Below are positions 40,392 to 49,619 of a stretch of DNA of 60,092 nucleotides, piece by piece (the stretch's first letter is position 1; each line of letters begins with the position of its first letter). The position numbers and the translations under genes are program-made. Below the pieces are notes generated by a model. It saw only the letters and a program-made list of their open reading frames with translations. It searched no databases and had not been told where the DNA came from. Source of the stretch: Deltaproteobacteria bacterium (GTDB taxonomy: Bacteria > Desulfobacterota > DSM-4660 > Desulfatiglandales > Desulfatiglandaceae); the NCBI GenBank assembly GCA_029933075.1, contig JAOZOW010000004.1, positions 1 through 60,092 of the forward strand, in the 5' to 3' direction.

Positions 40392-41732
40392 TTATACCGC
40401 CCATACGGGAACCAAGTAGATCCGGGTATTTTTAAAATCCATCACATTAAATCCGCCCGTATGAAGGATGAAGGCCCTGGGAGGGGTGTATTCAGATATG
40501 AAACTCCTTAGACCGGGAGGAACAGGCTGTCTCCTTGAAAAGCGGGTTTTCACCTCAATGGGATAGATTTCATCCGTTCCTTCCTGCCAGATAAAGTCCA
40601 CTTCCTTCTTTGACTGGCTGCGCCAGAATCTCAGCCCCTCATAGCCCCCTTTTTGCCGGCTGAGCTGGGTGTAAACGAAATTTTCGAGAATCGCCCCACC
40701 GTCAGACCTCCGGTCCGGGGGAACAAAATTATTGATGACGGCATTTCTGAGACCCACGTCTTCAAAATAGACCTTGGGGCTTTTCGTGATCTCTTTTCTC
40801 TTGTTTGTGTAAAAGGGCAATAACAGACCGAGTACAAATGTGTTTTCCAGTAAAAAGAGATATTTTTTGATGGTCGGTCGTGATAGCCCTGAACTTACGG
40901 ACAGTTCCTGCTCTTTTATCAGGCCGCCGGTCTGGAGGCACAGGAGGGTAACAAGCTTGTTATATCCATCGATGTCCGCTATTTCACCTATGTCCTTTAT
41001 ATCTCTTCTTATGTAAAGAGAGTATATCTCCTGCAAGTCTTTCTGCATGATCAGCGGGTTGCTTTTCAATGAGACGCCAGGATAGCCCCCACAAATCAGG
41101 TACTCTTTCAGTAAAACGTTGACCCGTGAAATATGAGAAGGGTTAATATCATGAATCGCCTTTTCGGGCTCTTCGCCGGTGAGCCAAAACCGGAAATTCG
41201 CCCATTCAAGCGCCTTTTTCAATTCATCCTCTTTCCTGAACTGTAAAAATTCCTGAAAATCAAGGGGTCTGACATTAAAGCGAAATACCCTGCCCGTCAA
41301 CCGGTCGGTGAATTTTTTCTTTATCTCCAGGGAAGACGATCCGGTGACGATAAACTTGAGTCTCGGTTTGTAATGATCATACAGGTATTTCAGAAAGGAA
41401 GAAGGCCTGTCAAGATGCTGAATCTCATCGATAAACACGTATACCCTGTCCTGACCCGCCCATCCGTTATCCTTAAGGACCGACCAGAAGTCATTGAAGT
41501 CTTTCAGGCCGTTAATAAGGTTAAAGTCATGTATGTTTTCGAGGTCAAAATAAAAGATCCCGGACGGCGGGACCCCGCTTTTCAGTAGGTGCCTGATCAG
41601 GAGATATAACATCGAAGTCTTTCCGGTCTGTCTTGCCCCGGTCAACAGGATGATATTCTCGCTCTCCAAATACCGGACAACCTCTTCAAGCATTTTTCGC
41701 GGCAACAGATTTTCGGGAAATATGATGTCCAT
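40392..41732 (-). CDS. AAA_14/DUF4143 ATPase, paralogue 1
   Basis: 446 aa. AAA domain: Walker A LLTGARQTGKTSM (about residue 30), Walker B VYVFIDEIQHLD and sensor FIVTGSSSLEIKKKFTDRL. A winged-helix segment (LIKEQELSVSSGLSRPTIKK) and the C-terminal DUF4143 PD-(D/E)xK-like domain follow (KKEVDFIWQEG, then IEVKTRFS). These cytoplasmic ATPases spread widely through bacteria and archaea by transfer; their function is unknown, with defence, toxin-antitoxin or membrane-linked roles proposed. Start ATG 41732; a promoter whose -10 lies 7 nt before it suggests a leaderless mRNA. It sits inside what looks like an older disrupted ATPase gene. Confidence 0.88.
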   Translation of the reverse strand: MDIIFPENLLPRKMLEEVVRYLESENIILLTGARQTGKTSMLYLLIRHLLKSGVPPSGIFYFDLENIHDFNLINGLKDFNDFWSVLKDNGWAGQDRVYVFIDEIQHLDRPSSFLKYLYDHYKPRLKFIVTGSSSLEIKKKFTDRLTGRVFRFNVRPLDFQEFLQFRKEDELKKALEWANFRFWLTGEEPEKAIHDINPSHISRVNVLLKEYLICGGYPGVSLKSNPLIMQKDLQEIYSLYIRRDIKDIGEIADIDGYNKLVTLLCLQTGGLIKEQELSVSSGLSRPTIKKYLFLLENTFVLGLLLPFYTNKRKEITKSPKVYFEDVGLRNAVINNFVPPDRRSDGGAILENFVYTQLSRQKGGYEGLRFWRSQSKKEVDFIWQEGTDEIYPIEVKTRFSRRQPVPPGLRSFISEYTPPRAFILHTGGFNVMDFKNTRIYLVPVWAV

Positions 41733-41739
41733 GGAAAGA

Positions 41740-41768
41740 AGTTTACAATTTCTGACTGAAATTGTCAA
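41740..41768 (-). promoter_or_regulatory. Promoter of ATPase 1, predicted leaderless transcript
   Basis: TTGACA (41763-41768), 17-nt spacer, TAAACT (41740-41745) on the minus strand. Only 7 nt separate the -10 from the ATG at 41732, so transcription would start at or one base before the start codon. Confidence 0.6.
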
Positions 41769-41949
41769 TCATATGCTTTAATGCTTACTTTTTTCTTTGA
41801 TTTGATTGTAAATATGGTGAGGTCAGCCGTTAATGTTTGACAAAACACAATTTGCGAACCCCCAAATGACCTGGAAGCTTTTTTTATGGCAAGACTGAAG
41901 TTGTCCCGAAAATAGTTGGAAGTTAAGAAAAGGGTGGCGGTTCATCCTG

Positions 41950-42072
41950 CCGATTCGTTAGAATCGGATTAAGGAAAACCAAGGCGACCGAAGGACTTCG
42001 CCTGAGATCCTTCGCACTTCGTGCCCAGGATGACGACCTCCCTCCGTCATTCTGAGTGAAGCGAAGAATCTC
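41950..42072. repeat. Palindromic repeat pair (widespread bacterial repeat type)
   Basis: It begins with CCGATTC-GTTA-GAATCGG (41950-41967), a perfect 7-bp hairpin. At 42004-42072 the arms GAGATCCTTCGCACTTC and GAAGCGAAGAATCTC enclose the ATGACG...CGTCAT core. This second part is the common palindrome whose translation reads EILRFTQND on one strand. It has invaded the ATPase remnant. Confidence 0.65.
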
Positions 42073-42117
42073 ATCACTACCCAAGCCCATCCAAGAAACG
42101 CATAAAATCATAGCTGT

Positions 42118-42267
42118 ATCCCTCACTACCCATGTTGTTTTGCCGGTCTGCCTCATGCCAGTGAGGACGACTACCGGCATTTCTTGGAGTGCTTTTGTGG
42201 TTGCGTAGCCTATGTCTCGTTCTATATATATGTCATGATTGATCACGTAACAGTGTCTTTTTGACAT
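42118..42267 (-). pseudogene. N-terminal remnant of a DUF4143 AAA ATPase
   Basis: The ORF keeps the family N-terminus DIYIERDIGYATTKALQEM and the Walker A VVVLTGMRQTGKTTW, then loses all similarity and runs into the palindromic repeat. About 50 codons survive. It has no Walker B, HTH or nuclease-like domain, so it is broken. The same-strand C-terminal remnant at 39916-40310 may be its other end. Confidence 0.75.
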
Positions 42268-42312
42268 TATATCAAGAAAAATATGTCACGCGGCCGGGCC
42301 TGAAAATCCCCT

Positions 42313-43644
42313 TCATCCGAGTGCACCGGCAAGGGCGTAGGCGGACCACGCAGGCCTAAACAACACCCTCAGGTCCCCACGCTCTTCTTCAGACAAATAA
42401 TCTCTCGTAAAAACCACGGCCTTTTCGAGTTTGGCATGCCCGGCCAGGGTATAAAAAACCCGTGGCACACTTCTCTGGCGTGTCAGGGAATACTTCACCT
42501 CCACAGGAACCACTCTCCTACCCTTTACAACCAGGAAATCGACTTCGGAGCCGGTGTTGGTACGATAGAACCACAGACCGCTCCTCCCAACGCCCTTGAC
42601 AAGTTCGGAGAAGATGAAATTCTCCACCAATAGACCCGCATCCGTCCTCATGTCCAATGACTCGAATGTACTGAAAACCGCGTTCCTGATGCCCGTATCC
42701 AGGAGGTAAAGCTTGGGGGTCTTGATAATCGCCTTTCCGAGATTCACAAAATAGGGCCGCAAAAAGGCCGCGACATAGGTTCCTTCAAGGGCGTGGAGGT
42801 ATTTTTCCACAAAGTGCCGGCTGAGCCGGACATTCTTTGCCACCTCGTTGACCTTGAGCAGGCCGCCGCTCTGTACCGAAATGAACCGGACAAGACGGTT
42901 GAAGCCCGGCACATCCTCTATCTTCAGAAAGTCGCTGATGTCCTTTTGCACGTACGAGCTGTAGATCTCCTCCAGCAGGCGGATCTTTTCGGCCCTATCG
43001 GGCGTCTTCACTACCCCCGGATACCCGCCGAACACTACGAACTCCTCCATAAACCTCTGGTACTGGTCCGATTCGAATCTCATGATCCTCCCCAGGTCCC
43101 GGGTGTCTCCCGCCCCCTTGAAGCGGAGGAACTCCCCGAAACTTACCGGGTACAGCTCAAACAGGTGTTTTCGGCCGGTCAGGGTCTCTTTGACCTGGCT
43201 CTTTATCTGGAGGGATGACGACCCGGAAACTATGAATTTTATGTCGAGGCCAAGGTCATAGTACTGTTTTACTAAGAGGCCGATTTCCGGGACCCGCTGG
43301 GCCTCGTCCAGGATAACAAAGGACTTCTTGTTCGGGACGCCGTAGTATCTTATGAAATCAAAGAAGTCCCGGTCGTTCCTTACGAAGTCAACCAGGGCAA
43401 AGGCATCAAGGTTGAAATAGAAGACCTGTCCGGGCTCAACCCCCCGAGCGGTGATAAGATCTTCAATGATCTTTTTGATAAGGAAGGTCTTTCCAACCTG
43501 CCTTGCGCCCACCACCACGGTTATCTCCCTGGAATCCAGGTCACGCAGGAGAGCGTCATAGATCTCCCGCCTGATGTAGGGTCCAACAGGGAACCGGTAA
43601 CCGGGCCGCCGCCAGGGATTTTGAAGGTCGAAGGTGTTTTTCAT
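42313..43644 (-). CDS. AAA_14/DUF4143 ATPase, paralogue 2
   Basis: 443 aa. Walker A TVVVGARQVGKTFLIKKI (about residues 40-57), Walker B SFVILDEAQRVPEI, sensor FIVSGSSSLQIKSQVKETL, HTH KVNEVAKNVRLSRHFVEKYL, and a C-terminal nuclease-like domain GSEVDFLVVKGRRVVPVEVK. Architecture and length match paralogue 1, but the sequences differ throughout, so they are separate members rather than a recent duplication. No leaderless promoter is evident; two direct repeats of TACCAAG (43653-43659 and 43684-43690) precede the ATG. It starts in the 369-bp gap before the third paralogue on the same strand. Confidence 0.88.
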   Translation of the reverse strand: MKNTFDLQNPWRRPGYRFPVGPYIRREIYDALLRDLDSREITVVVGARQVGKTFLIKKIIEDLITARGVEPGQVFYFNLDAFALVDFVRNDRDFFDFIRYYGVPNKKSFVILDEAQRVPEIGLLVKQYYDLGLDIKFIVSGSSSLQIKSQVKETLTGRKHLFELYPVSFGEFLRFKGAGDTRDLGRIMRFESDQYQRFMEEFVVFGGYPGVVKTPDRAEKIRLLEEIYSSYVQKDISDFLKIEDVPGFNRLVRFISVQSGGLLKVNEVAKNVRLSRHFVEKYLHALEGTYVAAFLRPYFVNLGKAIIKTPKLYLLDTGIRNAVFSTFESLDMRTDAGLLVENFIFSELVKGVGRSGLWFYRTNTGSEVDFLVVKGRRVVPVEVKYSLTRQRSVPRVFYTLAGHAKLEKAVVFTRDYLSEEERGDLRVLFRPAWSAYALAGALG

Positions 43645-44013
43645 CTTGGTATATTTAGATGATAATGGATAATTACCTTGGTATTTTGTAATTATAGAAT
43701 GAAAAAATCAAGATAATTATTGCCTTCCGGACAAAAACAAGACAGCAGTCATGGGATGGGAACCGCCATCCAAGAAACGCATGAACTCACCTCCCCATCT
43801 CTACTACTGGCTCATTGATTTTGAGGCCCGCATCTTAAGAGCAATACGTGCTCAAGGGACAAACCTTCTAGAGGGCAGGTGTCTTTACCGGCGAGTTTTG
43901 TCCCTCCATTTTCCCTGATCATATCATCCCCATCGCTACAGAGCGCGGCCTCAACCAGCCGATCTATCGTCTTCCCAAAGATGAATCTTCCCTCCGTGTC
44001 ACACCTTTCATAT
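43645..44013. other. Gap without a supported gene
   Basis: 369 bp between ATPase genes 2 and 3. Near 43653-43690 (minus) are two TACCAAG copies and TAATTAT repeats, a possible operator. A minus-strand frame at 43812-44057 overlaps the end of ATPase 3 and has no ribosome binding site, so it was not called. The 17-mer ATGCGTTTCTTGGATGG occurs here and again at 42092-42108. Confidence 0.45.
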
Positions 44014-45195
44014 TCAAAAGACCTCGCCCCGGTAAAGACACTCCAGAAACTCTTCAACAGGCATCACATCCACGCCGTCAAAACGGTAATACCTCCTGCC
44101 GCCGTAAATCCCGATCATGCGCTCCACCCGGATCCCCTCCCGCCCGGCCAGGGAACGCATGGCCCTTTCCCACCGCCTGTCCCACCTCTCGGCAGCCTTT
44201 ACCTCCAGGCAGACCACGCTGGCCGGAGAGCCGTGTTGTCGTTTCTTGGTCTCCACCACGAAGTCGATTTCAACCCCGCCGCCGGTCCTGTAGTAAAAGA
44301 TCGGCCTGTTCCTGTTCCGGGTGTGATTGTAAACCCTCAATTCGTGGTAAACCATGGTTTCCAGGGCCGTGCTCCTCCACACCCTGTCCACGGGGTCGAA
44401 GAGGAGGCCTGCTGCGGCCCGCGCCACACCGGGATCGAACCAGTAGAACTTGGGATGGGCCTGCTCCCGCACCTTGACCCCCGGACGATACGCCGGCAGA
44501 AAATACCCCAGAAGCGTGTCCACCAGGATGGAAAAGTACACGTCCACGCTGCTCCGGGGGACCGCGGCCTCGCGGGATATATTCTGCCCGTTCACTATCT
44601 GGCCGTTGAGCTGGCCCGCAACATTGAGGAACCGCAGGAACGGATGAAGACGCCTTACAACGCCCTCCTCCCGGATCTCCTCCTTGATGTACGTGTGCAC
44701 ATAGGAGTTGAGGATGTCAGGGGCGTTTCCGCGATCAAGCTGCACCCAGGGGAGAAGGCCCCACATGAGTGAGAACTCCATGTCAAAGTCCCGCCCGAGC
44801 TCCCTGAACGAAAAGGCGTCGAGGCGTCGCGTGAGGGCGCGTCCCCCGAGGAGATTCGTTCCCCTTCGCCGCAGCTTCCTTGCCGATGAACCGCTCAGGG
44901 CAAACCTCCACTTCCTCGTCTCCATCAGGCGGTGCACTTCGTCAAGCAGGCCGGGTATCTTCTGGATCTCATCTATCACGATCCAGGAATGTTCCGGCGC
45001 ATCCCCGCCCATTGCTTCCAGGTTGCCGGGGTTTGTTGAAAGCTCCAGGTACACCGAGGAGTCGAGGAGATCGAAGAAGGGAGTGCCGGGAAACATCTTC
45101 CTGAGCCACGTGGTCTTTCCCACCCCACGCGGGCCGAAGAGAAAGAATGACCGCTCCGGCACATCAAGGAGTCGTTCTATATATGCCCTTTCCAT
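44014..45195 (-). CDS. AAA_14/DUF4143 ATPase, paralogue 3
   Basis: 393 aa from ATG 45195. Walker A FLFGPRGVGKTTWLRKMF (about residues 18-35), Walker B WIVIDEIQKIPG, sensor FALSGSSARKLRRRGTNLL, and the C-terminal nuclease-like domain with GGGVEIDFVVETKK and VCLEVKAAERWD. It is shorter than the other two and belongs to a different subgroup (GPRGVGKTT rather than GARQTGKTS). An ATG five codons upstream (45210) lies within the promoter -10. The TATAAT is 6 nt before ATG 45195, so a leaderless mRNA is predicted. It is transcribed away from the divergent rplU operon. Confidence 0.87.
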   Translation of the reverse strand: MERAYIERLLDVPERSFFLFGPRGVGKTTWLRKMFPGTPFFDLLDSSVYLELSTNPGNLEAMGGDAPEHSWIVIDEIQKIPGLLDEVHRLMETRKWRFALSGSSARKLRRRGTNLLGGRALTRRLDAFSFRELGRDFDMEFSLMWGLLPWVQLDRGNAPDILNSYVHTYIKEEIREEGVVRRLHPFLRFLNVAGQLNGQIVNGQNISREAAVPRSSVDVYFSILVDTLLGYFLPAYRPGVKVREQAHPKFYWFDPGVARAAAGLLFDPVDRVWRSTALETMVYHELRVYNHTRNRNRPIFYYRTGGGVEIDFVVETKKRQHGSPASVVCLEVKAAERWDRRWERAMRSLAGREGIRVERMIGIYGGRRYYRFDGVDVMPVEEFLECLYRGEVF

Positions 45196-45201
45196 AGGGC
45201 A

Positions 45202-45229
45202 ATTATACATGTATCATGTAGAATTGCAA
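45202..45229 (-). promoter_or_regulatory. Promoter of ATPase 3, predicted leaderless transcript
   Basis: TTGCAA (45224-45229), 16-nt spacer, TATAAT (45202-45207) on the minus strand, 6 nt before the ATG at 45195, which coincides with the expected +1. Confidence 0.6.
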
Positions 45230-45444
45230 TGTAATTTTACAACAAGAATGTATTTCCGCCGCACCTCTCTGCCTGACATCCATGTTGCAAGCCGCCCGCC
45301 TTCCGTCGGGCTGGCCTTACTCCCTCAGCCCTAATCCTGCCGCCGGGCTTTAGGGATATTATCGAAGCTGATGGGTCAAAATCAAGTGACTGGGTGAACC
45401 TCCTCCTTATCTCGGGCCTTTGAGTTGCCGAGTTGATTTTTGGC
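45230..45444. other. Intergenic boundary of the ATPase island
   Basis: 215 bp between the divergent promoters of ATPase 3 and rplU. No ORF, RNA signature, tRNA 3'-end copy or direct repeat that would mark an integration end was found. Confidence 0.4.
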
Positions 45445-45473
45445 TTGACTGAAACAGGTATTTTGCCTAAATT
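45445..45473 (+). promoter_or_regulatory. Promoter of the rplU-rpmA-obgE operon
   Basis: TTGACT (45445-45450), 17-nt spacer, TAAATT (45468-45473), 70 bp before rplU. Confidence 0.6.
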
Positions 45474-45543
45474 GGAAAGTTCAGTTTTCTATATCGGCTT
45501 TCCCAAAAGTTAAATTGTTACAATTCCTTAAAGGAGCATCACC

Positions 45544-45855
45544 ATGTATGCCGTCATTCAGACCGGGGGGAAACAATACCGGGTGGCTCCCGGCGACCAA
45601 GTCAAGTTCGAGAAACTAATCGGATTACCGGGCGATACCGTAAGCTTTGAGCAGGTGCTGCTCACTTCGGATGGCGACAGCGTCCGATTGGGTCGACCTT
45701 TCGTTGAAAACTCCAAGGTTGTGGGCAAGATAGTCCATCAGGGGAAACATCGGAAAGAGGTAGTATTCAAGTACAAGAGAAGAAAGGGGTATCGAAGAAA
45801 AAGGGGGCACAGACAACAATATACCCTCGTGAAGATTGAGAACATCGAAGGTTAA
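45544..45855 (+). CDS. rplU: 50S ribosomal protein L21
   Basis: 103 aa. MYAVIQTGGKQYRVAPGDQV is the diagnostic start, with FKYKRRKGYRRKRGHRQQYT near the end. It binds 23S rRNA. AAAGGAG lies 8 nt before the ATG. First gene of a long plus-strand operon running to the bepA-like gene. Confidence 0.98.
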   Translation: MYAVIQTGGKQYRVAPGDQVKFEKLIGLPGDTVSFEQVLLTSDGDSVRLGRPFVENSKVVGKIVHQGKHRKEVVFKYKRRKGYRRKRGHRQQYTLVKIENIEG

Positions 45856-45890
45856 ACCTTGTTTACAGTCCCTTATAAGAGGTAAAGGAA

Positions 45891-46145
45891 ATGGCACACA
45901 AAAAGGCAGGCGGAAGCTCCCGGAATGGAAGAGACAGTGCCGGCCAGAGATATGGCGTTAAAAGGTTTGCCGGCCAGAAAGTGAGGGCCGGGAATATCCT
46001 TGTTCGCCAGAGAGGCACGAAAATACACCCCGGCAATAATGTAGGGCTTGGAAAAGACTACACCATATTTGCCAAGATAGACGGCACTGTCACCTTTGAG
46101 CGTTTCGGAAAGAACAAAAAGAAGGTGAGTGTTTACGCTGTCTGA
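45891..46145 (+). CDS. rpmA: 50S ribosomal protein L27
   Basis: 84 aa. It starts [20 protein letters not shown], without the N-terminal extension cleaved in Firmicutes, and continues [20 protein letters not shown]. The N-terminal tail reaches the peptidyl-transferase centre. It is 35 bp downstream of rplU, the universal arrangement. Confidence 0.98.
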   Translation: MAHKKAGGSSRNGRDSAGQRYGVKRFAGQKVRAGNILVRQRGTKIHPGNNVGLGKDYTIFAKIDGTVTFERFGKNKKKVSVYAV

Positions 46146-46202
46146 CCCGAATCGCAAAGGAAAAGGTGGCGGCACCATGCACCTCATCCCCCGAGAAGCC
46201 GC

Positions 46203-47207
46203 ATGAAGTTTCTGGACGAAGTGTTTATTACGGCCAGATCAGGAGACGGGGGAAGAGGCTGTATTAGTTTCAGGCGGGAAAAATTCATCCCAAGAGGGGG
46301 ACCGGACGGGGGCGACGGCGGGAATGGAGGCGACGTAATCTTCAGAGCGACTCGCCGACTTGTCAGCCTGAGTGAGTACGGTTCACGCACCTATTTCAGG
46401 GCGCAAAACGGTGGACCGGGAAAAGGGAAAAACCGTTCGGGCAAAAGAGGAGCCGATCTCATTCTGGAAGTCCCCTTAGGCACAACAATACAGGACGCAC
46501 AAACCAGCGAGGTCTTGGCCGACCTGATCCATGACAAGCAAGAAGTGCTTCTGATCCCCGGAGGGAGAGGAGGCAAAGGCAACCAGCATTTCGCCACCCC
46601 AACCAACAGGACTCCAAGGTTTGCCCAACCCGGCATTCCCGGCCAGGAAAAAAAATTCAGGCTGTCTCTTAGGTTCCTTGCAGACATAGGGCTGATCGGC
46701 CTGCCTAATGCGGGTAAGTCCACCCTCCTTTCCCGTCTTACCAGGGCCCGTCCCAGAGTGGACAGCTACCCCTTTACCACCATTGACCCCAACCTGGGAA
46801 TTATGACCCTTGAAGAGGGCAGCTCTCTTGTGCTGGCCGACATACCGGGACTCATCGAAGGGGCGAGCATGGGCCGGGGGCTCGGGCACCAGTTCCTGAA
46901 GCACATTGAGCGGACCAGCCTGCTTTTCCATCTCCTGGACATCACTTACCAGCCCCGGAATGATCTCATTGAAGATTTTCACATCCTGAGAAAGGAACTG
47001 GAAGCGTACAACCCCGCCCTGATGCGCAAGCCGCAGGTTGTACTGCTCAATAAGATGGACCTTTACGGACCAAGGCATCGGGATATTGAAAAGGTGAAAA
47101 GGGCCATCGGGCAAATGGGGCTGGAAACTCTAAGCATTTCCGCACTGACCGGGGAAGGCATCGAGGAACTCAAGGCGATGATTCGTGAAAAATGGCATGG
47201 AAGATAG
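46203..47207 (+). CDS. obgE: GTPase Obg (CgtA)
   Basis: 334 aa. The glycine-rich Obg fold has FRREKFIPRGGPDGGDGGNG (about residues 23-42), followed by the GTPase domain with GLPNAGKSTLL (P-loop near 165), DIPGLIEGAS (G3) and NKMD (G4). The C-terminal extension of some Obg proteins is absent. It is essential in 50S assembly and the stringent response. It follows rpmA and its end overlaps proB by 11 bp. Confidence 0.97.
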   Translation: MKFLDEVFITARSGDGGRGCISFRREKFIPRGGPDGGDGGNGGDVIFRATRRLVSLSEYGSRTYFRAQNGGPGKGKNRSGKRGADLILEVPLGTTIQDAQTSEVLADLIHDKQEVLLIPGGRGGKGNQHFATPTNRTPRFAQPGIPGQEKKFRLSLRFLADIGLIGLPNAGKSTLLSRLTRARPRVDSYPFTTIDPNLGIMTLEEGSSLVLADIPGLIEGASMGRGLGHQFLKHIERTSLLFHLLDITYQPRNDLIEDFHILRKELEAYNPALMRKPQVVLLNKMDLYGPRHRDIEKVKRAIGQMGLETLSISALTGEGIEELKAMIREKWHGR

Positions 47208-48369
47208 TCTGAGAAAAAAATTTGTCAAAAGGGCAAAAAGGGTAGTGATCAAAGTAGGCAGCGGGGTCCTGACAGGATCCCGCGGACTCAACAGGGGCGT
47301 TATTGACCGCCTTACCAAGGATATCAGCCTCCTGAGAGATGATGGCATTGAAGTAATATTAGTCTCCTCCGGCGCCATCGCCGCAGGACTCCGGAAAATG
47401 GGCCTCGCCAGTAGACCCCAGTCCGTATCGCAGCAGCAGGCAATGGCTGCCGTAGGCCAAACCACCCTGATGATGGCCTACGAAAAGGCGTTTAGCCGAC
47501 ATGGCCACAAAGTAGCCCAGGTCCTGCTGACCCGCGATGACCTGACCCACAGGCGCCGTTATCTAAATGCCAGGAACACCATCTTTACGTTGCTCGCGTG
47601 GAAAATCATCCCGGTCATCAACGAAAACGACACTGTTGTGGTGGAAGAAATCAAGTTCGGCGACAATGACAACCTGAGCGCCATGGTTACCAACCTGACC
47701 GAGGCCAATCTGCTGGTGAACCTTACGGACATAGACGGGCTTTACGATAGCAATCCCAGGGACCATAAAGAGGCTAAGCTGATCCGGGTGGTGGAAAAGG
47801 TGGACAGGTCGGTATACAGATATGCCGGGTCCATCCCCGGTTTTCTGGGCACAGGGGGTATGGCGAGCAAGGTAAGGGCTGCCCAGAAAGTGGCACTTGC
47901 CGGGGTCCCTACCATCATTGCCAATGGGCTCAAGCAGGGTATCCTGACCAAAATATTTTCGGGCGATGAAGAGGGGACTCTCTTTCTCCCCCGAGAGGTC
48001 TCCCTGTGCAGCAGAAAACACTGGATTGCCTTTACAAAGTCGCCTAAAGGAGCGCTCGTCATTGATCGTGGTGCCGAGGAGGCCCTTGTCTCGCGGGGCA
48101 AAAGTCTTCTGCCTTCCGGCATAAAAGAAGTGAGGGGCAGATTCAGCCTCGGCAATGCCGTTGTCATCCTCAATGAGCAGGGCAAAGAAGTGGCCGTAGG
48201 CATGGTCAATTACCATTCGGGTGACATCAAAAAGATCATGGGTCTCAAGACTTCAGAGATTGAATCGGTGCTGGGTGTCAAGCACGATGATGAAGTGATC
48301 CATCGGGACAATCTCATCCTTGCCAGCCAGATGGAAGAAGGAGACAGCCTATGTCAATTGCAAACATGA
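47197..48369 (+). CDS. proB: Glutamate 5-kinase ProB
   Basis: 390 aa with the amino-acid kinase domain ([13 protein letters not shown] near residue 15, [31 protein letters not shown]) and a C-terminal PUA domain ([20 protein letters not shown]). It phosphorylates glutamate for proline synthesis. The ATG at 47197 lies inside the obgE end; an in-frame GTG at 47185 is an alternative start, and neither has a strong ribosome binding site. The next gene, proA, overlaps by 19 bp. Confidence 0.96.
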   Translation: MEDSLRKKFVKRAKRVVIKVGSGVLTGSRGLNRGVIDRLTKDISLLRDDGIEVILVSSGAIAAGLRKMGLASRPQSVSQQQAMAAVGQTTLMMAYEKAFSRHGHKVAQVLLTRDDLTHRRRYLNARNTIFTLLAWKIIPVINENDTVVVEEIKFGDNDNLSAMVTNLTEANLLVNLTDIDGLYDSNPRDHKEAKLIRVVEKVDRSVYRYAGSIPGFLGTGGMASKVRAAQKVALAGVPTIIANGLKQGILTKIFSGDEEGTLFLPREVSLCSRKHWIAFTKSPKGALVIDRGAEEALVSRGKSLLPSGIKEVRGRFSLGNAVVILNEQGKEVAVGMVNYHSGDIKKIMGLKTSEIESVLGVKHDDEVIHRDNLILASQMEEGDSLCQLQT

Positions 48370-49607
48370 TTGAGCAGATGGCAGAGGAGGCCAAAAAGGC
48401 CTCCCGTCAATTGAGGCGGATTGAGCGACCTCAAAAGGATGCTGCACTGGAGTCCATGGCCGCGAGGCTCATGGACAGGCAGGCGGAGATCATAAAGGAA
48501 AATCAAAGGGACCTGAATGCGGCAAAGGAGGCGGGTCTTTCAGCGGCCATGATCGATCGGCTCACGCTCAATGAAAAAGTCATCAGGGAAATGGCGGAGG
48601 GTCTCAGGGAAGTAGCGACGCTGCCCGACCCCGTAGGACAAGTGACCGGCATGTGGGTGCGACCCAACGGCCTGCAGGTAGGCCGGGTCCGGATACCTCT
48701 GGGAGTCATCGGTTTTATTTATGAATCCCGGCCAAACGTTACTGTCGATGCCGCCGCTCTGTGCCTTAAATCAGGCAACGCGGTTATCCTGAAAGGGGGA
48801 TCCGAGGCTATCCATTCCAATTTGATCCTTGCAAAGCTCCTTGCCGAAGCCCTGATTGAAACAGGACTCCCTGCCAAGGCCGTCCAGGTGGTGCCTACCA
48901 CGGATCGAGAAGCGGTAAAGATAATGATCGGCCTCGATAATTATCTTGACGTGATCATCCCGAGGGGTGGGGAGGGTCTGATCCGATTTGTGGCGGAACA
49001 CTCCCGGGTGCCCGTGCTCAAACATTACAAAGGGGTCTGTCATATCTTTGTGGATGAATCCGCCGACCTGGAAACCGCCCTGAATGTATGCTTCAACGCA
49101 AAGGTACAAAGACCCGGGGTCTGCAACGCCATGGAAACACTCCTTGTTCATGAGCGAATTGCCCCCGAGTTCCTTCCTGCCATGGCAGAACGCTTCAGGG
49201 AGGCGGGAGTGGAAATCAGGGGCTGCACCAAAACAATAGAGCTGGTTCCGGAGGCCAAGCCGGCGGGAGAAGAGGACTGGCCGGCCGAATTTCTCGATCT
49301 GATTCTCGCCGTAAAGGTGGTCCCCGGCATGCAGGAGGCCCTGGATCACATAGAAAGGTACGGCTCAAACCACACAGAGGCCATTATTACACGAGACTAC
49401 CAGAATGCCCGGAGCTTCCTCGCTGCAGTTGACTCCTCCGTAGTATTGGTCAATGCCTCCACCCGGTTCAATGATGGGAACCAACTGGGACTGGGCGCTG
49501 AAATCGGGATCAACACCTCAAAACTCCACGCCTTTGGTCCCATGGGACTTGAGGAGCTGACAACAACCAAGTTCATTGTCTATGGCCAGGGGCAGATCAG
49601 GATATAA
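48351..49607 (+). CDS. proA: Gamma-glutamyl phosphate reductase ProA
   Basis: 418 aa of the ALDH superfamily. It shows [20 protein letters not shown], the catalytic Cys in [20 protein letters not shown] (about residue 255), and [18 protein letters not shown] near the end. It reduces gamma-glutamyl phosphate to glutamate semialdehyde with NADPH, the step after ProB. AAGGAG 8 nt upstream supports the ATG at 48351. Confidence 0.97.
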   Translation: MSIANMIEQMAEEAKKASRQLRRIERPQKDAALESMAARLMDRQAEIIKENQRDLNAAKEAGLSAAMIDRLTLNEKVIREMAEGLREVATLPDPVGQVTGMWVRPNGLQVGRVRIPLGVIGFIYESRPNVTVDAAALCLKSGNAVILKGGSEAIHSNLILAKLLAEALIETGLPAKAVQVVPTTDREAVKIMIGLDNYLDVIIPRGGEGLIRFVAEHSRVPVLKHYKGVCHIFVDESADLETALNVCFNAKVQRPGVCNAMETLLVHERIAPEFLPAMAERFREAGVEIRGCTKTIELVPEAKPAGEEDWPAEFLDLILAVKVVPGMQEALDHIERYGSNHTEAIITRDYQNARSFLAAVDSSVVLVNASTRFNDGNQLGLGAEIGINTSKLHAFGPMGLEELTTTKFIVYGQGQIRI

Positions 49608-49619
49608 AAGGGGGTTTTA

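Noticed and set aside
43812-44057. 81-aa frame between ATPases 2 and 3
   Set aside because: Overlaps the end of ATPase 3 in another frame, no ribosome binding site, no known motif.
39473-45444. Attachment-site duplication of the tRNA-Arg 3' end at the island's far border
   Set aside because: I looked for a copy of the T-arm/acceptor sequence before rplU and found none, so integration at this tRNA is not supported.
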